Positions 24,021 to 33,962 of a DNA stretch of 64,000 nucleotides are shown here, in pieces. The stretch is taken from NCBI GenBank assembly GCA_911728435.2, contig OU452200.1:26675715-26739714 (forward strand), in the 5' to 3' direction. The position numbers and the translations under genes were made by a program. Source of the stretch: Apoderus coryli (Eukaryota; Arthropoda; Insecta; Coleoptera; Attelabidae). The stretch's first letter is position 1, and every line of letters begins with the position of its first letter. The notes beneath the pieces are model-generated. The model saw nothing but the letters and a program-made list of their open reading frames with translations. It had not been told where the DNA came from and did no database searches.

Positions 24021-24563
24021 TTAAGAGGTTTTGTTTTCATTTTCAAACTTTTTGGTATATACAGGTTTTTTAAATTTATTCGCATGCACTGCACCAGCAA
24101 CACTTGTATTACCACTATGAAACATAGCTTGTTGATTTTTAATCGACTCAGATTGTCTAGCAGCTGTAACAGTTTTTTCCAGAGTAAGAGAAGCATCTAA
24201 CTGTAATTTTTCAGACAGTCCTTTGTCACGAATACCGACAACAACCTGATCTCTTATAGCTTCGTCTACAAAAGCAACAGGAAAGTCACAATTCTGTGCC
24301 CTTGTGTGTAGATCTGTGACAAAACTTTCAACACTTTCTCCCTCCTCTTGTTTTCGAGTATGAAAGCAGTATCCTATTAGGTAAATAAGTGAATTGATTT
24401 GGTCTATTTCAGGTTTGTTAGTTAAACCACTTGCACTCCTAAACCGTTTAAACCGCGATTCCCACAATTCCCAGTCACATGCTTTAAATGAAAACTGTTC
24501 TGGTGCAGGAATTTGGTATAACGTACCAGAGTTTCTTGGACCTGTTTCAGCTGGATTCGCCAT
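24021..24563 (-). pseudogene. Ty3/gypsy-type gag fragment
   Basis: From ATG at 24563 (MANPAETGPRNSG) the minus strand encodes IPAPEQFSFKACDWELWESR, the gag-pre-capsid motif common in insect LTR elements. It then has GESVESFVTDLHTRAQNCDF, IRDQVVVGIRDKGLSEKLQL and LTLEKTVTAARQSE. Between INSLIYLIG and HTRKQEEGE roughly 30-40 residues usual for this capsid region appear missing. The frame runs into the inverted LTR fragment and stops; nucleocapsid zinc knuckles, protease, RT and integrase are absent. Normally such a protein forms the retrotransposon particle; this copy cannot be complete. Confidence 0.8.
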
Positions 24564-24618
24564 TGTTATTTCCATACAAATTATACACAATAAGTTACCG
24601 AAAAAATAACACTACGTA

Positions 24619-24635
24619 CCGCCGCGCTGCCACCA
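24619..24635 (-). other. Candidate tRNA primer-binding site
   Basis: Immediately inside the LTR the minus strand reads TGGTGGCAGCGCGGCGG. TGG complements the CCA end of a tRNA and its position directly after the LTR CA end fits a minus-strand primer site. The tRNA was not identified. Confidence 0.6.
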
Positions 24636-24819
24636 TGTATTATTATTAATTGTTTAATAATAAATTAAACGACGAGTCCGATTAATAACGTGATTTATTT
24701 TTATAATATAATAAGAACAGAAAATACTTAAATACTTAAATGCAATGGAATTCTTTTCTATCTCATGTTAAAACATAACCTCTTAAAATCTCTCCCTATT
24801 AACATGGCCACACGTCACA
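24636..24819 (-). repeat. 5' LTR (184 bp) of the truncated retrotransposon
   Basis: On the minus strand it starts TGTGACGTGTGGCC and ends AATAATAATACA, the TG...CA form of LTRs, directly followed by a TGG-starting primer site. No direct-repeat partner LTR exists in the window; only its first 43 bp recur, inverted, at 23988-24030. Confidence 0.7.
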
Positions 24820-24972
24820 GTTTCAATAAAATTATTTTAAAGTGTTGACTACAAAACAAACTAATTTTAGAATAGAATTTTGAAAATGACCAAAATCATG
24901 TCGAAACGTCAATAAAATAAGAATGTTTAAATAAAAAAATGAATGTTTTATAATTGACCTAAAATCAAGAAA

Positions 24973-25354
24973 ACAAAAGTAAAAAAATTATATAATAACA
25001 AGGTCAAAGAAACCAGAAATACACATAAATATAAATAATATAATATACAAATTTGCAATTTACAAAGTGTTTCTAAAATAGGTGGTCAAAATTTGTGAGC
25101 GAATTGTGGACGTCTAATCATGAAAAAAACCTAAATTGTAATTTTCGGAAAGTCCTTATTTACAAAAGTAAAAAAATTATATAATAACAAGGTCAAAGAA
25201 ACCAGAAATACACATAAATATAAATAATATAATATACAAATTTGCAATTTACAAAGTGTTTCTAAAATAGGTGGTCAAAATTTGTGAGCGAATTGTGGAC
25301 GTCTAATCATGAAAAAAACCTAAATTGTAATTTTCGGAAAGTCCTTATTTACAA
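24973..25354. repeat. Tandem duplication of a 189-bp unit
   Basis: 24973-25161 is repeated essentially without change as 25162-25350, beginning ACAAAAGTAAAAAAATTATA. The unit starts inside the right outer arm of the foldback element and extends into flanking DNA, so it arose after that insertion. No coding content. Confidence 0.9.
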
Positions 25355-25364
25355 AGATAGATAA

Positions 25365-25975
25365 GGGTGTTAAAGATGAGGTTTTCGAGTTCGAAAATTT
25401 TAGGACAAAACTGGTCCTTAGTACACAGCATTAATAAAATTTTGGAAAATTTTTTGTTAGCAAACTGAATTCGTAGGGGTGAAAGAGGCATTAGTGCTAA
25501 GATTAAGGAAATCGGCTGGTTACGAATGAAACAACGTCGGATCTTTCATTCACTAATTTTGTTTAATAAAATCATCAGAAGGAAAAACTTATATACTCAT
25601 ATATGAAATATTGAAGTTCCGGGTATCTGTGCATGATGTGAATATTCGTCATAAAACTGTCAATACGCCACCGCTACACTGAACATCAATGTTTGAGCGG
25701 TCATTTTCCTATACGGTTTCAAAATATTACAACGCCCTACCGGAGAGTATAAAAAGTGTACAGGGGTTTTCGTGTAAGAGCCAGGTCATACACGTAATAA
25801 TCATATATTAATTTGTAAACATAAGCTACTTATTTTGGCCAGCGATGTAAAATAATTTTCAGATTGGCTTAGTTTCGTTTAAGTTAATTTTAGGTTAAGT
25901 TAGGAAGCACTGCTTCTACTTCACCTTTTGCAAAAATGCCTTTTTTTACAATAAAGTCTATTATTATTCAAAATC
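25365..25975 (+). mobile_element. LINE 3' fragment (ORF2 C-terminus and 3' UTR)
   Basis: Plus-strand frames read IGWLRMKQRRIFHSL (about 25510) and later YYNALPESIKSV (about 25735), the C-terminal motifs of jockey/CR1-like ORF2, in different frames with stops between. The 3' UTR ends near AATAAAGTCTATTATTATT (about 25951-25970). A third LINE family, distinct from those at 4448/28057 and 18616. Confidence 0.7.
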
Positions 25976-27252
25976 ACCCAATCATGTCAACATTTAACTG
26001 ATAACACCACACAAGGATGTTTTCAATCACTATGACACACCACATATATTTTTGAATTTGACAGATATATTATTATGTACTTAAATATTTTTACAAAAAT
26101 AAATACAGTACTGTAGTTAGAAACTGAAAACTATAATAATTTTTATTCAGGACCTGACTTTTATCCTAAAATGGCGGCGTCATTTGTCACAATTTGAAAT
26201 TATTTAGTTCAAAGTGCCAACGTGGAGTCGGAATGCTGTTCTTTATTATACTGTGGTTTAACTATGTTTGTCTAGGTTATATTTATATATATCTGAATAA
26301 CTGATCAATCTTTGATGTATGTGTACTTTGATTTCACCTTTAACTTCTTTTTGAAGTTGTGCTACCCTATTTTTTTGATTATATTGAATATATTTATATA
26401 CATTAAATAATGTTTGTTCCATATTTTCGTCTAAATATAATTAATATAATGTCAAATGGTCTCGTTTCACGTCCGTGTATCAATTATCAACTACCACAAC
26501 TTTTTACTTCTGCAACTTTTTACTTCTATGTGAGAGAATGTAAACCCATTTTCACGGAAAGTTTATGGAAAACGCCCGTAAGCGCGTATTCTGCGATGGA
26601 ATTCCCTTGTGATGGTGGGTAGAAACCACCTCTACGAACCACAGAGTCACCACTACTATGAATATTTATACACCCTTTTGCTTGATTGCAAGTTTAAAAT
26701 GCAAAATAGGCAATTTGCATTCATTAGAGTTGAATTTTCGTCCTGACATTGCAATGTGTATAGTGCGCTGTTTGAGCCAGGAAAGGATGCAGACATTTTG
26801 AGGTTGACAGTAATAAAGTTTATATGAAGCAAAACATGTGGTCTTTTTTATTTTTTTATATTTATGACAGAGACCATAATACTAAACATAATACAGTTTT
26901 AAAACAAATAAATTTACCAAGTTAATACCGATTATATGCAACTTCTCCACTTTTGCATTATCAACCCGAGATTTAGATTAGGTTAATCTACAGGGTAAAT
27001 CAATGTTATGCAGTTCTACGGCAAAACTGCAAGATATTCAATATACCGGTCAGAGGCGTTTATTCAATAAGAGCTGCAACCCTTTTTGAGAAAAAAACCG
27101 TTTATTTTAATTGTTACTTAACATTTTTTTCTAATTAAATCGAAACTTAAAGTGATAAGCTACTGAAGCTGGAATATTTGTATTGATTCCGAAAGAGGTC
27201 TGGCAGTTTTGAACTAAAATATGTGATCATATTTTGCATGTGACGTTATATT
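25976..27252. other. Intronic sequence, nothing recognised
   Basis: AT-rich. A short perfect stem GGTGG/CCACC at about 26614-26630 is not interpretable. No coding similarity. Confidence 0.35.
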
Positions 27253-27450
27253 CGTTTCAGGCGTATAAATATTTTATTTTCTAGTAATAAAATATCTTAA
27301 AATTAAAAACTGAATATTGCTTTCTTCGATATGGGACCAATCTCTTTTATCGAAAATTGTATGTATACATTTTGAGAATAAGGCATACCACTGGCTAATA
27401 CTACGACTGGCATTGAATTATAAGCACAAGTTTTCTAAATAAATACTAAT
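27253..27450. repeat. Dispersed repeat, copies near 1108 and 62850
   Basis: TCAGGCGTATAAATATTTTA and GAATTATAAGCACAAGTTTT match the 62850-63025 region beside a minus-strand LINE; CCACTGGCTAATACTACGAC matches 1249. Probably the 3' UTR of one LINE family on the minus strand. Confidence 0.45.
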
Positions 27451-27696
27451 ATGCACATTTTATATCGCTTTTTCGCATCAAATTAACTGAATAAATATAA
27501 TAATTAACAAGATGATTTTGGCGACATCAAGTCTCACCAGGCAATATGCCCGGTGAAACACAGTTCACAAACGATGGCCGGATGAGTAGCAACAACTCAA
27601 TCATATCGTATTGCCAACAATAGATGCGCCCGAATTCCCTGGCTGGAGGCTTTGTTTGTGAATTGCTTGTTACATAAAGTAACAAGACTTCCAGTT

Positions 27697-27804
27697 ATGT
27701 TGGAAATTTGGTTTACACCACCATGCTTTACCAGACGGGCCGTTTCGTTGTTCCACAACTCATCAGTGCAGATCGGCAGGCAGTGTGACCCAAATTTCCA
27801 ACAT
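27697..27804 (-). ncRNA. Candidate type I hammerhead self-cleaving ribozyme
   Basis: Read on the minus strand: CTGATGA (27766-27760), stem II GTTGT-GGA-ACAAC (27759-27747), GAAA, stem III A-CG with loop GCC and CG-U, then C as the cleavage-site base (27746-27734). Every conserved core position is present. Stem I is long: CACTGCC can pair with GGTGGTG, and beyond it 15 bp pair perfectly (27697-27711 with 27790-27804). An asymmetric internal loop lies next to the core, as in loop-loop stabilised natural hammerheads. Predicted cleavage lies between 27734 and 27733 on the minus strand, so it would act only in minus-strand transcripts, not in the host pre-mRNA. Confidence 0.72.
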
Positions 27805-27914
27805 TTACAAAGATCTTATACTAGCAGGAGAGTTGAAAGACAACATGTTGTCCAAATTTCGAACATAACTGAAAGTCTGGAGGCTTTATTTGTGAATTGC
27901 TTGTTACATAAAGT

Positions 27915-28056
27915 AAAGATCGATATTCGTATTGCCAATAATAGATGCGCCCGAATTCCCTGGCTGGAGGCTTTATTTGTGAATTGCTTGTTACATAAAG
28001 TAACAAGCCAGGGAATTCGGGCGCATCTATTATTGGCAATACGAATATCGATCTTT
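27915..28056. repeat. Perfect 51-bp inverted repeat with 40-bp loop
   Basis: 27915-27965 and 28006-28056 are exact reverse complements (AAAGATCGATATTCG...). The loop is one of the three GGAGGCTTTATTTGTG blocks. Immediately followed by LINE RT sequence. Confidence 0.9.
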
Positions 28057-29411
28057 TGAATCAAATTTCGATTAAGTTGGATAAGGGAACAGTCGTTGCT
28101 GCTGTTTTTGTTGACTTGAGCAAAGCATTTGATAAAGTTAGTATAGATATTCTTTTGCATAAGTTGAATAGAATGCGTTTTCGTGGGAACATATATAATA
28201 TTCTAAAATCATATCTCCAGAATAGAAAACAGTATGTTAAACTGGACAAAATTACCAGTGGAATCAAGCATATGCGGAGTTCCACAGGGTTCGGTTCTCG
28301 GTCCTTTGTTATACTCATTGTATGTACTAAGTTTAAAATCTGCAGGACTTAGTGGTCGATATTACACATTTGCTGATGATACTGTTTTAGTTTAGGATGC
28401 GGAAATTTTTAATGAATTAGAAATAAAGGTTAATAATGTTTTGAGTCGGTATGCTGATTGGCTGTTGTGTAACAAACTTAAAATTAACATTAATAAGACA
28501 AAATTTATATTGTTTAAGCAGAAAAATAAAAATGTACCAGGTTCAAATATAAAAATAAATAACATCTTTATTGAGGAAGTGTCTCATGTGAAGTATCTAG
28601 GACTAATGATGGATAATAAACTAAATTGGAATGATATTAGCTATTTAACAAACAAAATTTTACCGAGCGTCAGTGCAGTATACAGGGTTAGACATAGGCA
28701 AAAAATGAACATATATAATGCATGTTTCTGTCTCATCTGCGATACCTAATACCTGTTTGGGGAACATGTGGAGTGGTTAATTTCAATAATTTGCAGATAT
28801 TGCAAAATAAAATTTTAAAAGTATTGTTTGAATATAATATTCTTACTCACGCAGAAGACATTTATAGGGAGTTGGGTGTCTGCAGGTTGCGCACAATAAT
28901 AAAAATTTGAGCAGTGCAAATTAGTACGAGTACATAGGATCATAAACGGAAAACAAAAATCAAACTTAAAGTTAGTATTCTCGAATAGCATTCACTTGTA
29001 TGATACTAGAACATATCATAATGTTTATCAGCATAATGTACGAACAAATAAAGGATTGTTTAATCCAATTTGTCAGGGAATAAGTGCAAACAATGGGATC
29101 CCACAAGAAATTAAAAGCATGAAAAAGGAGAGAAAATTTATAAAACATTTAAAGATTTTTTTCAATATGCGCATGTAAAATTAATTGTTATTTTGTTTTG
29201 TTATTTAATTTAAGAACACTGTTGGTGAATAACCTAGATTATGTAGGGTAAGGATTTATTGTTGTTAAGTTGATTCTTGTTAAAGTTGTTTGTTGTCAAA
29301 TATTTATTAGGTTAGTATCTTCAAGACCAGTGTTACATACACTGATTAGAAGATCAAGTTATTGTTAATAATGTGTATTATGGTCTGAATAAAGTTTATT
29401 TTCAAAAAAAA
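28057..29411 (+). mobile_element. 5'-truncated jockey/CR1-like LINE with degenerate RT
   Basis: Plus-strand translation gives FVDLSKAFDKVSIDILLHKL (RT motif A), CGVPQGSVLGPLLY, TFADDTVLV, RYADWLLCNKLKI, EVSHVKYLGLMMDNKLNWN and the C-terminal region ending near 29178. At least two frame changes and a stop after TVLV break it. The 3' end has AATAAA (29388) and an A tract (about 29404-29413). The element at 4448-5446 (minus) is the same family. The 5' cut lies exactly at the end of the 51-bp inverted repeat. An intact member would encode endonuclease and RT and move by target-primed reverse transcription. Confidence 0.92.
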
Positions 29412-31289
29412 AATCACATACCTATATAATAATTAATATATCCAGGGTGTTTCAAAAAGACGCGACAATAATTAAGGTGGTGGTCATTTTATGAAAAAAA
29501 GTTCCCATAAATATATGTCCGGAAATAAATTGTCCCGAAGATACAAGATGTAAAAGTTTGTTCGTAAATAACGGTTTTTTTTAATTAAGTCAAATATCTC
29601 CATCCCGATTTTTTTGAAATCTGGCAAAGTTGTTGCTAGGGATAGTAAGCTTATATGGCCCTAACTAGATCACAATTATTAAGTCGGCATTCGGGGGCAA
29701 ATTAATAAAATTTACTGACAAAATCTACGCCACTGACTGTAATTTAATTTCGAGATTGTCTTGAGATAAAGCAACTCAAACTACAACCTTTTTATCTCTT
29801 GTATTATTTTCATATGTTGCTTTATTTACGAGATAAAAATTAATAAAAATTTCAACATGGCGGCTCGTCCTATGAAGCAAGTGCAGCAACGCTTCACCTA
29901 AATAATCAGTAAAATTAATAATATTTAAGTATTTAATTTTATTTTATTTTATTGTGTAATTATTTTTCTCCATATAAAATTTAATCTATAAATTAATGTA
30001 TACTTAATTTTCAACCTGCTTTACCATAAAACTGTAATTTTGAATTTCGTCTTCATCTGAAGCAGGATTTATCGTATAGACCTATTTAACATACTTAATT
30101 TACATACCTATAGGTATTTTCCTCTTTTTTTATTCGTGTAATAATAGTGAAACATTATTTATTTCGGTCTCTCACTTCCCTGTGTACGCCAGTTGACACT
30201 CTTGCCAGTTGCCAGTGCTTGTGTCCTCTGACAATAGCCTATTTATTTATCACACACGTTCTTATGCAGATGAAGCGTGCCTCAAAGCATTTTCATCTAT
30301 AATTCAGCAACAATGGGCAACACTGCCATCTGGCATATACCCACTATACAACCACCTATCGCTGTTCGTATAAACATAGTTGCCAGCGTTTAATTGTACT
30401 AAGCATAGCATACGAATCTTGCCATTAAAAAAACACTATAAGAAGCACGCTTCATATAGATGCAGCAGAGATTTAATGTAAAATAAGGTTATATGACAAC
30501 GCTTGGCGAGTGTTTTGTATACCTATATGTCGATTATTATTTTGATTATATCTATCTCTGTCAAACAGTCGCAAATTTCCAGTGCTAATATTATTGTTAT
30601 TTGCTTTTCGGGAAGCTTAAGTTTTGATTTTTGATATTTTGAATACAAATTAGTCTTTCTATTTAGGTTACCTACATATTTAATTTAAGTTTCAAAATCT
30701 AAAAAAGCAGAAAACAAATTAAAAAAATTTATTATATCATTATATTAATGTAAATTATATTTACGCTGGCATCAGGTAAGCGCAGTTATTATGAAAAATT
30801 ATTTTTTAATTTTAACTAAAGTTAAGTTTTTTTAATCAACACTCCTTTTAAGAACAGAAAAAATATACAGATACAGATTTAAATATATGTTTGATAAATA
30901 TAAATAAAGGCAAATGCATAAAAGCAGAGCTTTTAATAATACCTGGTATGATACGTATTATGATTTTCTAACAGGTAGCATAAAAGTAAGTTGATTGACA
31001 ATTTCATAAAATGTGTTTTATTTATTATTATTATGAAGTAGGTAAATATATTCTAGATATCAATTACACTTTAATTAAGGTTTTTAAGAAAACCATACTT
31101 AGGTGAGGTACCTACTTAGAAACATAACTTATTTTTTATGCAGTTGACGAAGTAGGGATATCCCTATTAATTTTAGCTTCCTATTAAATATATGATTTTA
31201 TTTTATGTTATGCTTCACCACAATAAACTGCCACAAGCCGCGACTGCAACATACCAAGAATATTTGCGAATCATTCGACTAAAAATCAG
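29412..31289. other. Intronic sequence with one transposon-end-like motif
   Basis: CAGGGTGTTTCAAAAAGACG at about 29453 is a mariner-type terminal motif and may be the left end of the element whose transposase relic lies at 31290. No matching right end was found. Nothing else recognised. Confidence 0.4.
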
Positions 31290-32000
31290 GAACGTTGATG
31301 TTATTTGACTGCACCAATCATTTTGAATTTGTCAAATTTGTTGAAGTCCCTTGACATGAATCACTATACAAATGCCGAGATGACCGATATGCACTTAATT
31401 TATGCACTCGCTGATGGCAATGCATTAGAAGCTAGGCGGATGTACACCGAGCTAAAACGAAGTGGAGGAACTGTAAGAGGATGTGCTGATCATGGTTGAA
31501 GAAAATCGAGGTAGTTCTACTCGAAAAGTTGCTGAGATTTTGAATGTAAATAATAGTACTGTTTGGCGCATTCTTAGGGACAATTTGTAATATTCATTCC
31601 ACATCAAACGCGTTCAAGCACTTATTCCTCTACGTATGGCATTTGCGCAAGATTGTTGAAATTCATAAACTACTCATCTTGATTTTGTTTATTGATGAAG
31701 CGAGTTTCTCAAGAAATGCAATAAGGAATTTTCATAATAACCATTTATGGTGTGATGAAAATCCGCATGCGATAGTTGAAGATCATTTTCAACATCAGTT
31801 CTCGTTGAACGCTTGGATTTGGAATTCTGGGTGACTGCTTAATTGGGCCACATCTTATTCTGTTCAAAAAAGGACACACTGCACATCACTAATCTAGGAG
31901 ATTTCAGAAATAGACATATTTTTAAGGTGCAGTTTATATCAAATATCACAAAATGCACGAACGACGTTCTGTTTCGTATAACTTGGACACGTCAAAACCA
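31290..32000 (+). pseudogene. Mariner/Tc1-superfamily transposase pseudogene
   Basis: Frame pieces in order: HYTNAEMTDMHLIYALADGN (about 31359), the N-terminal motif of a common insect Tc1-like family; VEENRGSSTRKVAEILN and NNSTVWRILRDNL (31493-31589), an HTH; then FIDEASFSRNAIRNFHNNHL (31690) with the first catalytic Asp, and ENPHAIVEDHFQ. Several frameshifts and stops interrupt it. No second or third catalytic residue was found. Confidence 0.8.
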
Positions 32001-33960
32001 TTTAAGCGTACCCAATAACTTTGATATTCATCCCAAACTTCATATAAAAAAAATATTTACATTACAATCGTACTAAAATATGATGTAAATAATATTCAGC
32101 ACAATCTATGTACATAAAATAAATGACTACGTATCCAACAAAATGAAAATGGCAATATAAATATCACTACTGCCTAACGCTGAACATATAATTTTACATA
32201 AAACTCGTTGCGCTCTAGCCGATGACTGACGCTATTCGAGAAACATTTTTAATTAATAAAAGCTTCAAATAAATGTGTGGCCATATCAAAAGCTTAACGC
32301 TGACACCACCATTTGTTAGCCCATAAAATAAAAAAAACAAAAATGTCACTTTGCAAAAGATTAATCACATGAGATGATGCTAGTCTAGTTTAGGGATGAC
32401 CATTTGTTTACGTTTATTTAGCAGGAGGCTACCTATAGAAAGAGGTCCTGAAACTGAATATATTTTAAATGGAACAAACTGAACAGACGTTAACATCTTG
32501 TGTGTTGAACAGGACAAGAATTATGCAAATTAATAAAAATGTATGTGAGCAAGAAAAACTAACATTAGAATTACTAAAAGAGAATTAAATAGTGGCATGA
32601 TAAATATAACATTCAAAGTAAATAAATAAAAGTACACGAATAAATGGTACCCAACTACATTTGGTATCATATAAATGTCATTTTGTTATTGTGTTATTAT
32701 TATAATATTTAACATATCTGAAACATAAATAATAGTTCGATTTAAAGTCTTGAAACTAATAATTATTGGTGCTGAACAAAGTATAATTTTGTTCAGTAAT
32801 AGACAAACGATAAGGAATAGTTAAAACGATTAAAAAAAATTATCTGAAAATTGGCAAAATATTCCGACAACTGCTAGATATATCGCGTTTGCAAGGTAAC
32901 AAATCGGTCTCAAATTGTCTTACTATTTTTATACAATAATATAAACATAGCAGTTTTGATTGGACATACTAGTTCTCTTAGAAATGGTAGGTTTACTGCA
33001 TTAACGAAAACTTTAGAAATAGGTATGGTTAGTAAATGCGAGAAATTAAAAGACCTTTATTGCAATTCCATAATTTTCACAATTGAATTTCTAAGTGCTA
33101 AAAATAAAATCTTGAGATATTTAAGAAACACTTTTTACATAGTTTATTTTTGCATAAACTGCGTTACAAAAAAATAGAACATATATTCGAGTTACTCTGA
33201 ATACATAACTTAAACGAAAACTTTACAAAAATCTATATTTTTATATAAAAAATATATTTTCAAAAACGAAATTGGAAACGTGCTAAGTGTCATATGTTTA
33301 ACCAAATGTACTAAGTGCCATGGAAAATTTATGGTATTAACTTATTGCAAAAATGTTTATGTTCCAAATTCTCCAGAAACGGAATCACATATTCTAAATG
33401 TTTTTTTATCGACACTTATGTGACTTTCATGATGCAATTCTTTCAGTGTTATTTTCTGTACATGATAATTATTTATTATCTGTATAGATCATTTTTTTTA
33501 ATATTGACATTTTTTAAAATCTATACACACAGAAAAACTTCTTAACGTAACAACATTCTTGGATATCGAATATGCGTAGTTTTGCTGATCTACACAACTG
33601 TCAAGTTTAACGGCACTTAGTACGCCATGATCGTCATGTGTTCTTAGAGTGGGCACCATTTTTAGACAGCGGTTCAATTGTTTCGCGTAGATGTGGCACT
33701 TAGCACGCTTTATAGATTGTTGTAAATTGCAAAAAGCTCATTATTATGGGAAAAATTAATTTTAATAAAATTGGCACTTTGCACCTTTGAAAATTCCAGT
33801 CTTCAATTATTCGGTTAGAGCAACAGGTGTTATACTACGAGTACTATACTAAATTAATATTTTAGATAGAAAGCTTTCACAGGCAACTATACTTATAGAA
33901 ACAATGCTTCTGGATAAATTATGCGTCAATTGTATTTTAGTTAACCATTCGCTGATCATA
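32001..33960. other. Intronic sequence, nothing recognised
   Basis: AT-rich. Open stretches at 32956-33177 and 33315-33545 show no domain and strong composition bias. Confidence 0.35.
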
Positions 33961-33962
33961 TA

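Larger units (their letters stand above)
23461..24990. mobile_element. Composite foldback element enclosing an LTR-retrotransposon piece
   Basis: Outer arms 23461-23626 and 24824-24990 are inverted copies. Each contains GACC-loop-GGTC-GAAACGTC (or its decayed form), a hammerhead-like stem II plus GAAAC block. Inside the left arm sits a second palindrome (23631-23983). Inside the right arm is a 184-bp LTR on the minus strand followed by gag. The first 43 bp of that LTR recur inverted at 23988-24030, so the outer inverted repeat runs through the LTR edge. The structure looks like an inverted duplication or nested insertions. Confidence 0.7.
27500..28056 (-). repeat. Retrozyme-like cluster of nested inverted repeats with a hammerhead motif
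   Basis: A block GGAGGCTTTATTTGTGAATT...ACATAAAGTAAC occurs three times (27646, about 27880, 27966). The block ending GAATTCCCTGGCT occurs at 27607-27645 and 27915-27965 and inverted at 28006-28056. The arms 27915-27965 and 28006-28056 (51 bp) are perfect. The hammerhead at 27697-27804 lies between. The sequence following the ribozyme (minus strand, with TTTATGTAACAAGCAAT) also follows the 53.85-kb motif, so these are copies of one family. The cluster ends where the plus-strand LINE begins (28057). Confidence 0.75.

Noticed and set aside
27652..28318. Several overlapping frames of 70-135 codons on both strands
   Set aside because: They run through inverted and repeated blocks or the antisense of LINE RT; repeated peptide segments mirror DNA repeats rather than protein domains.
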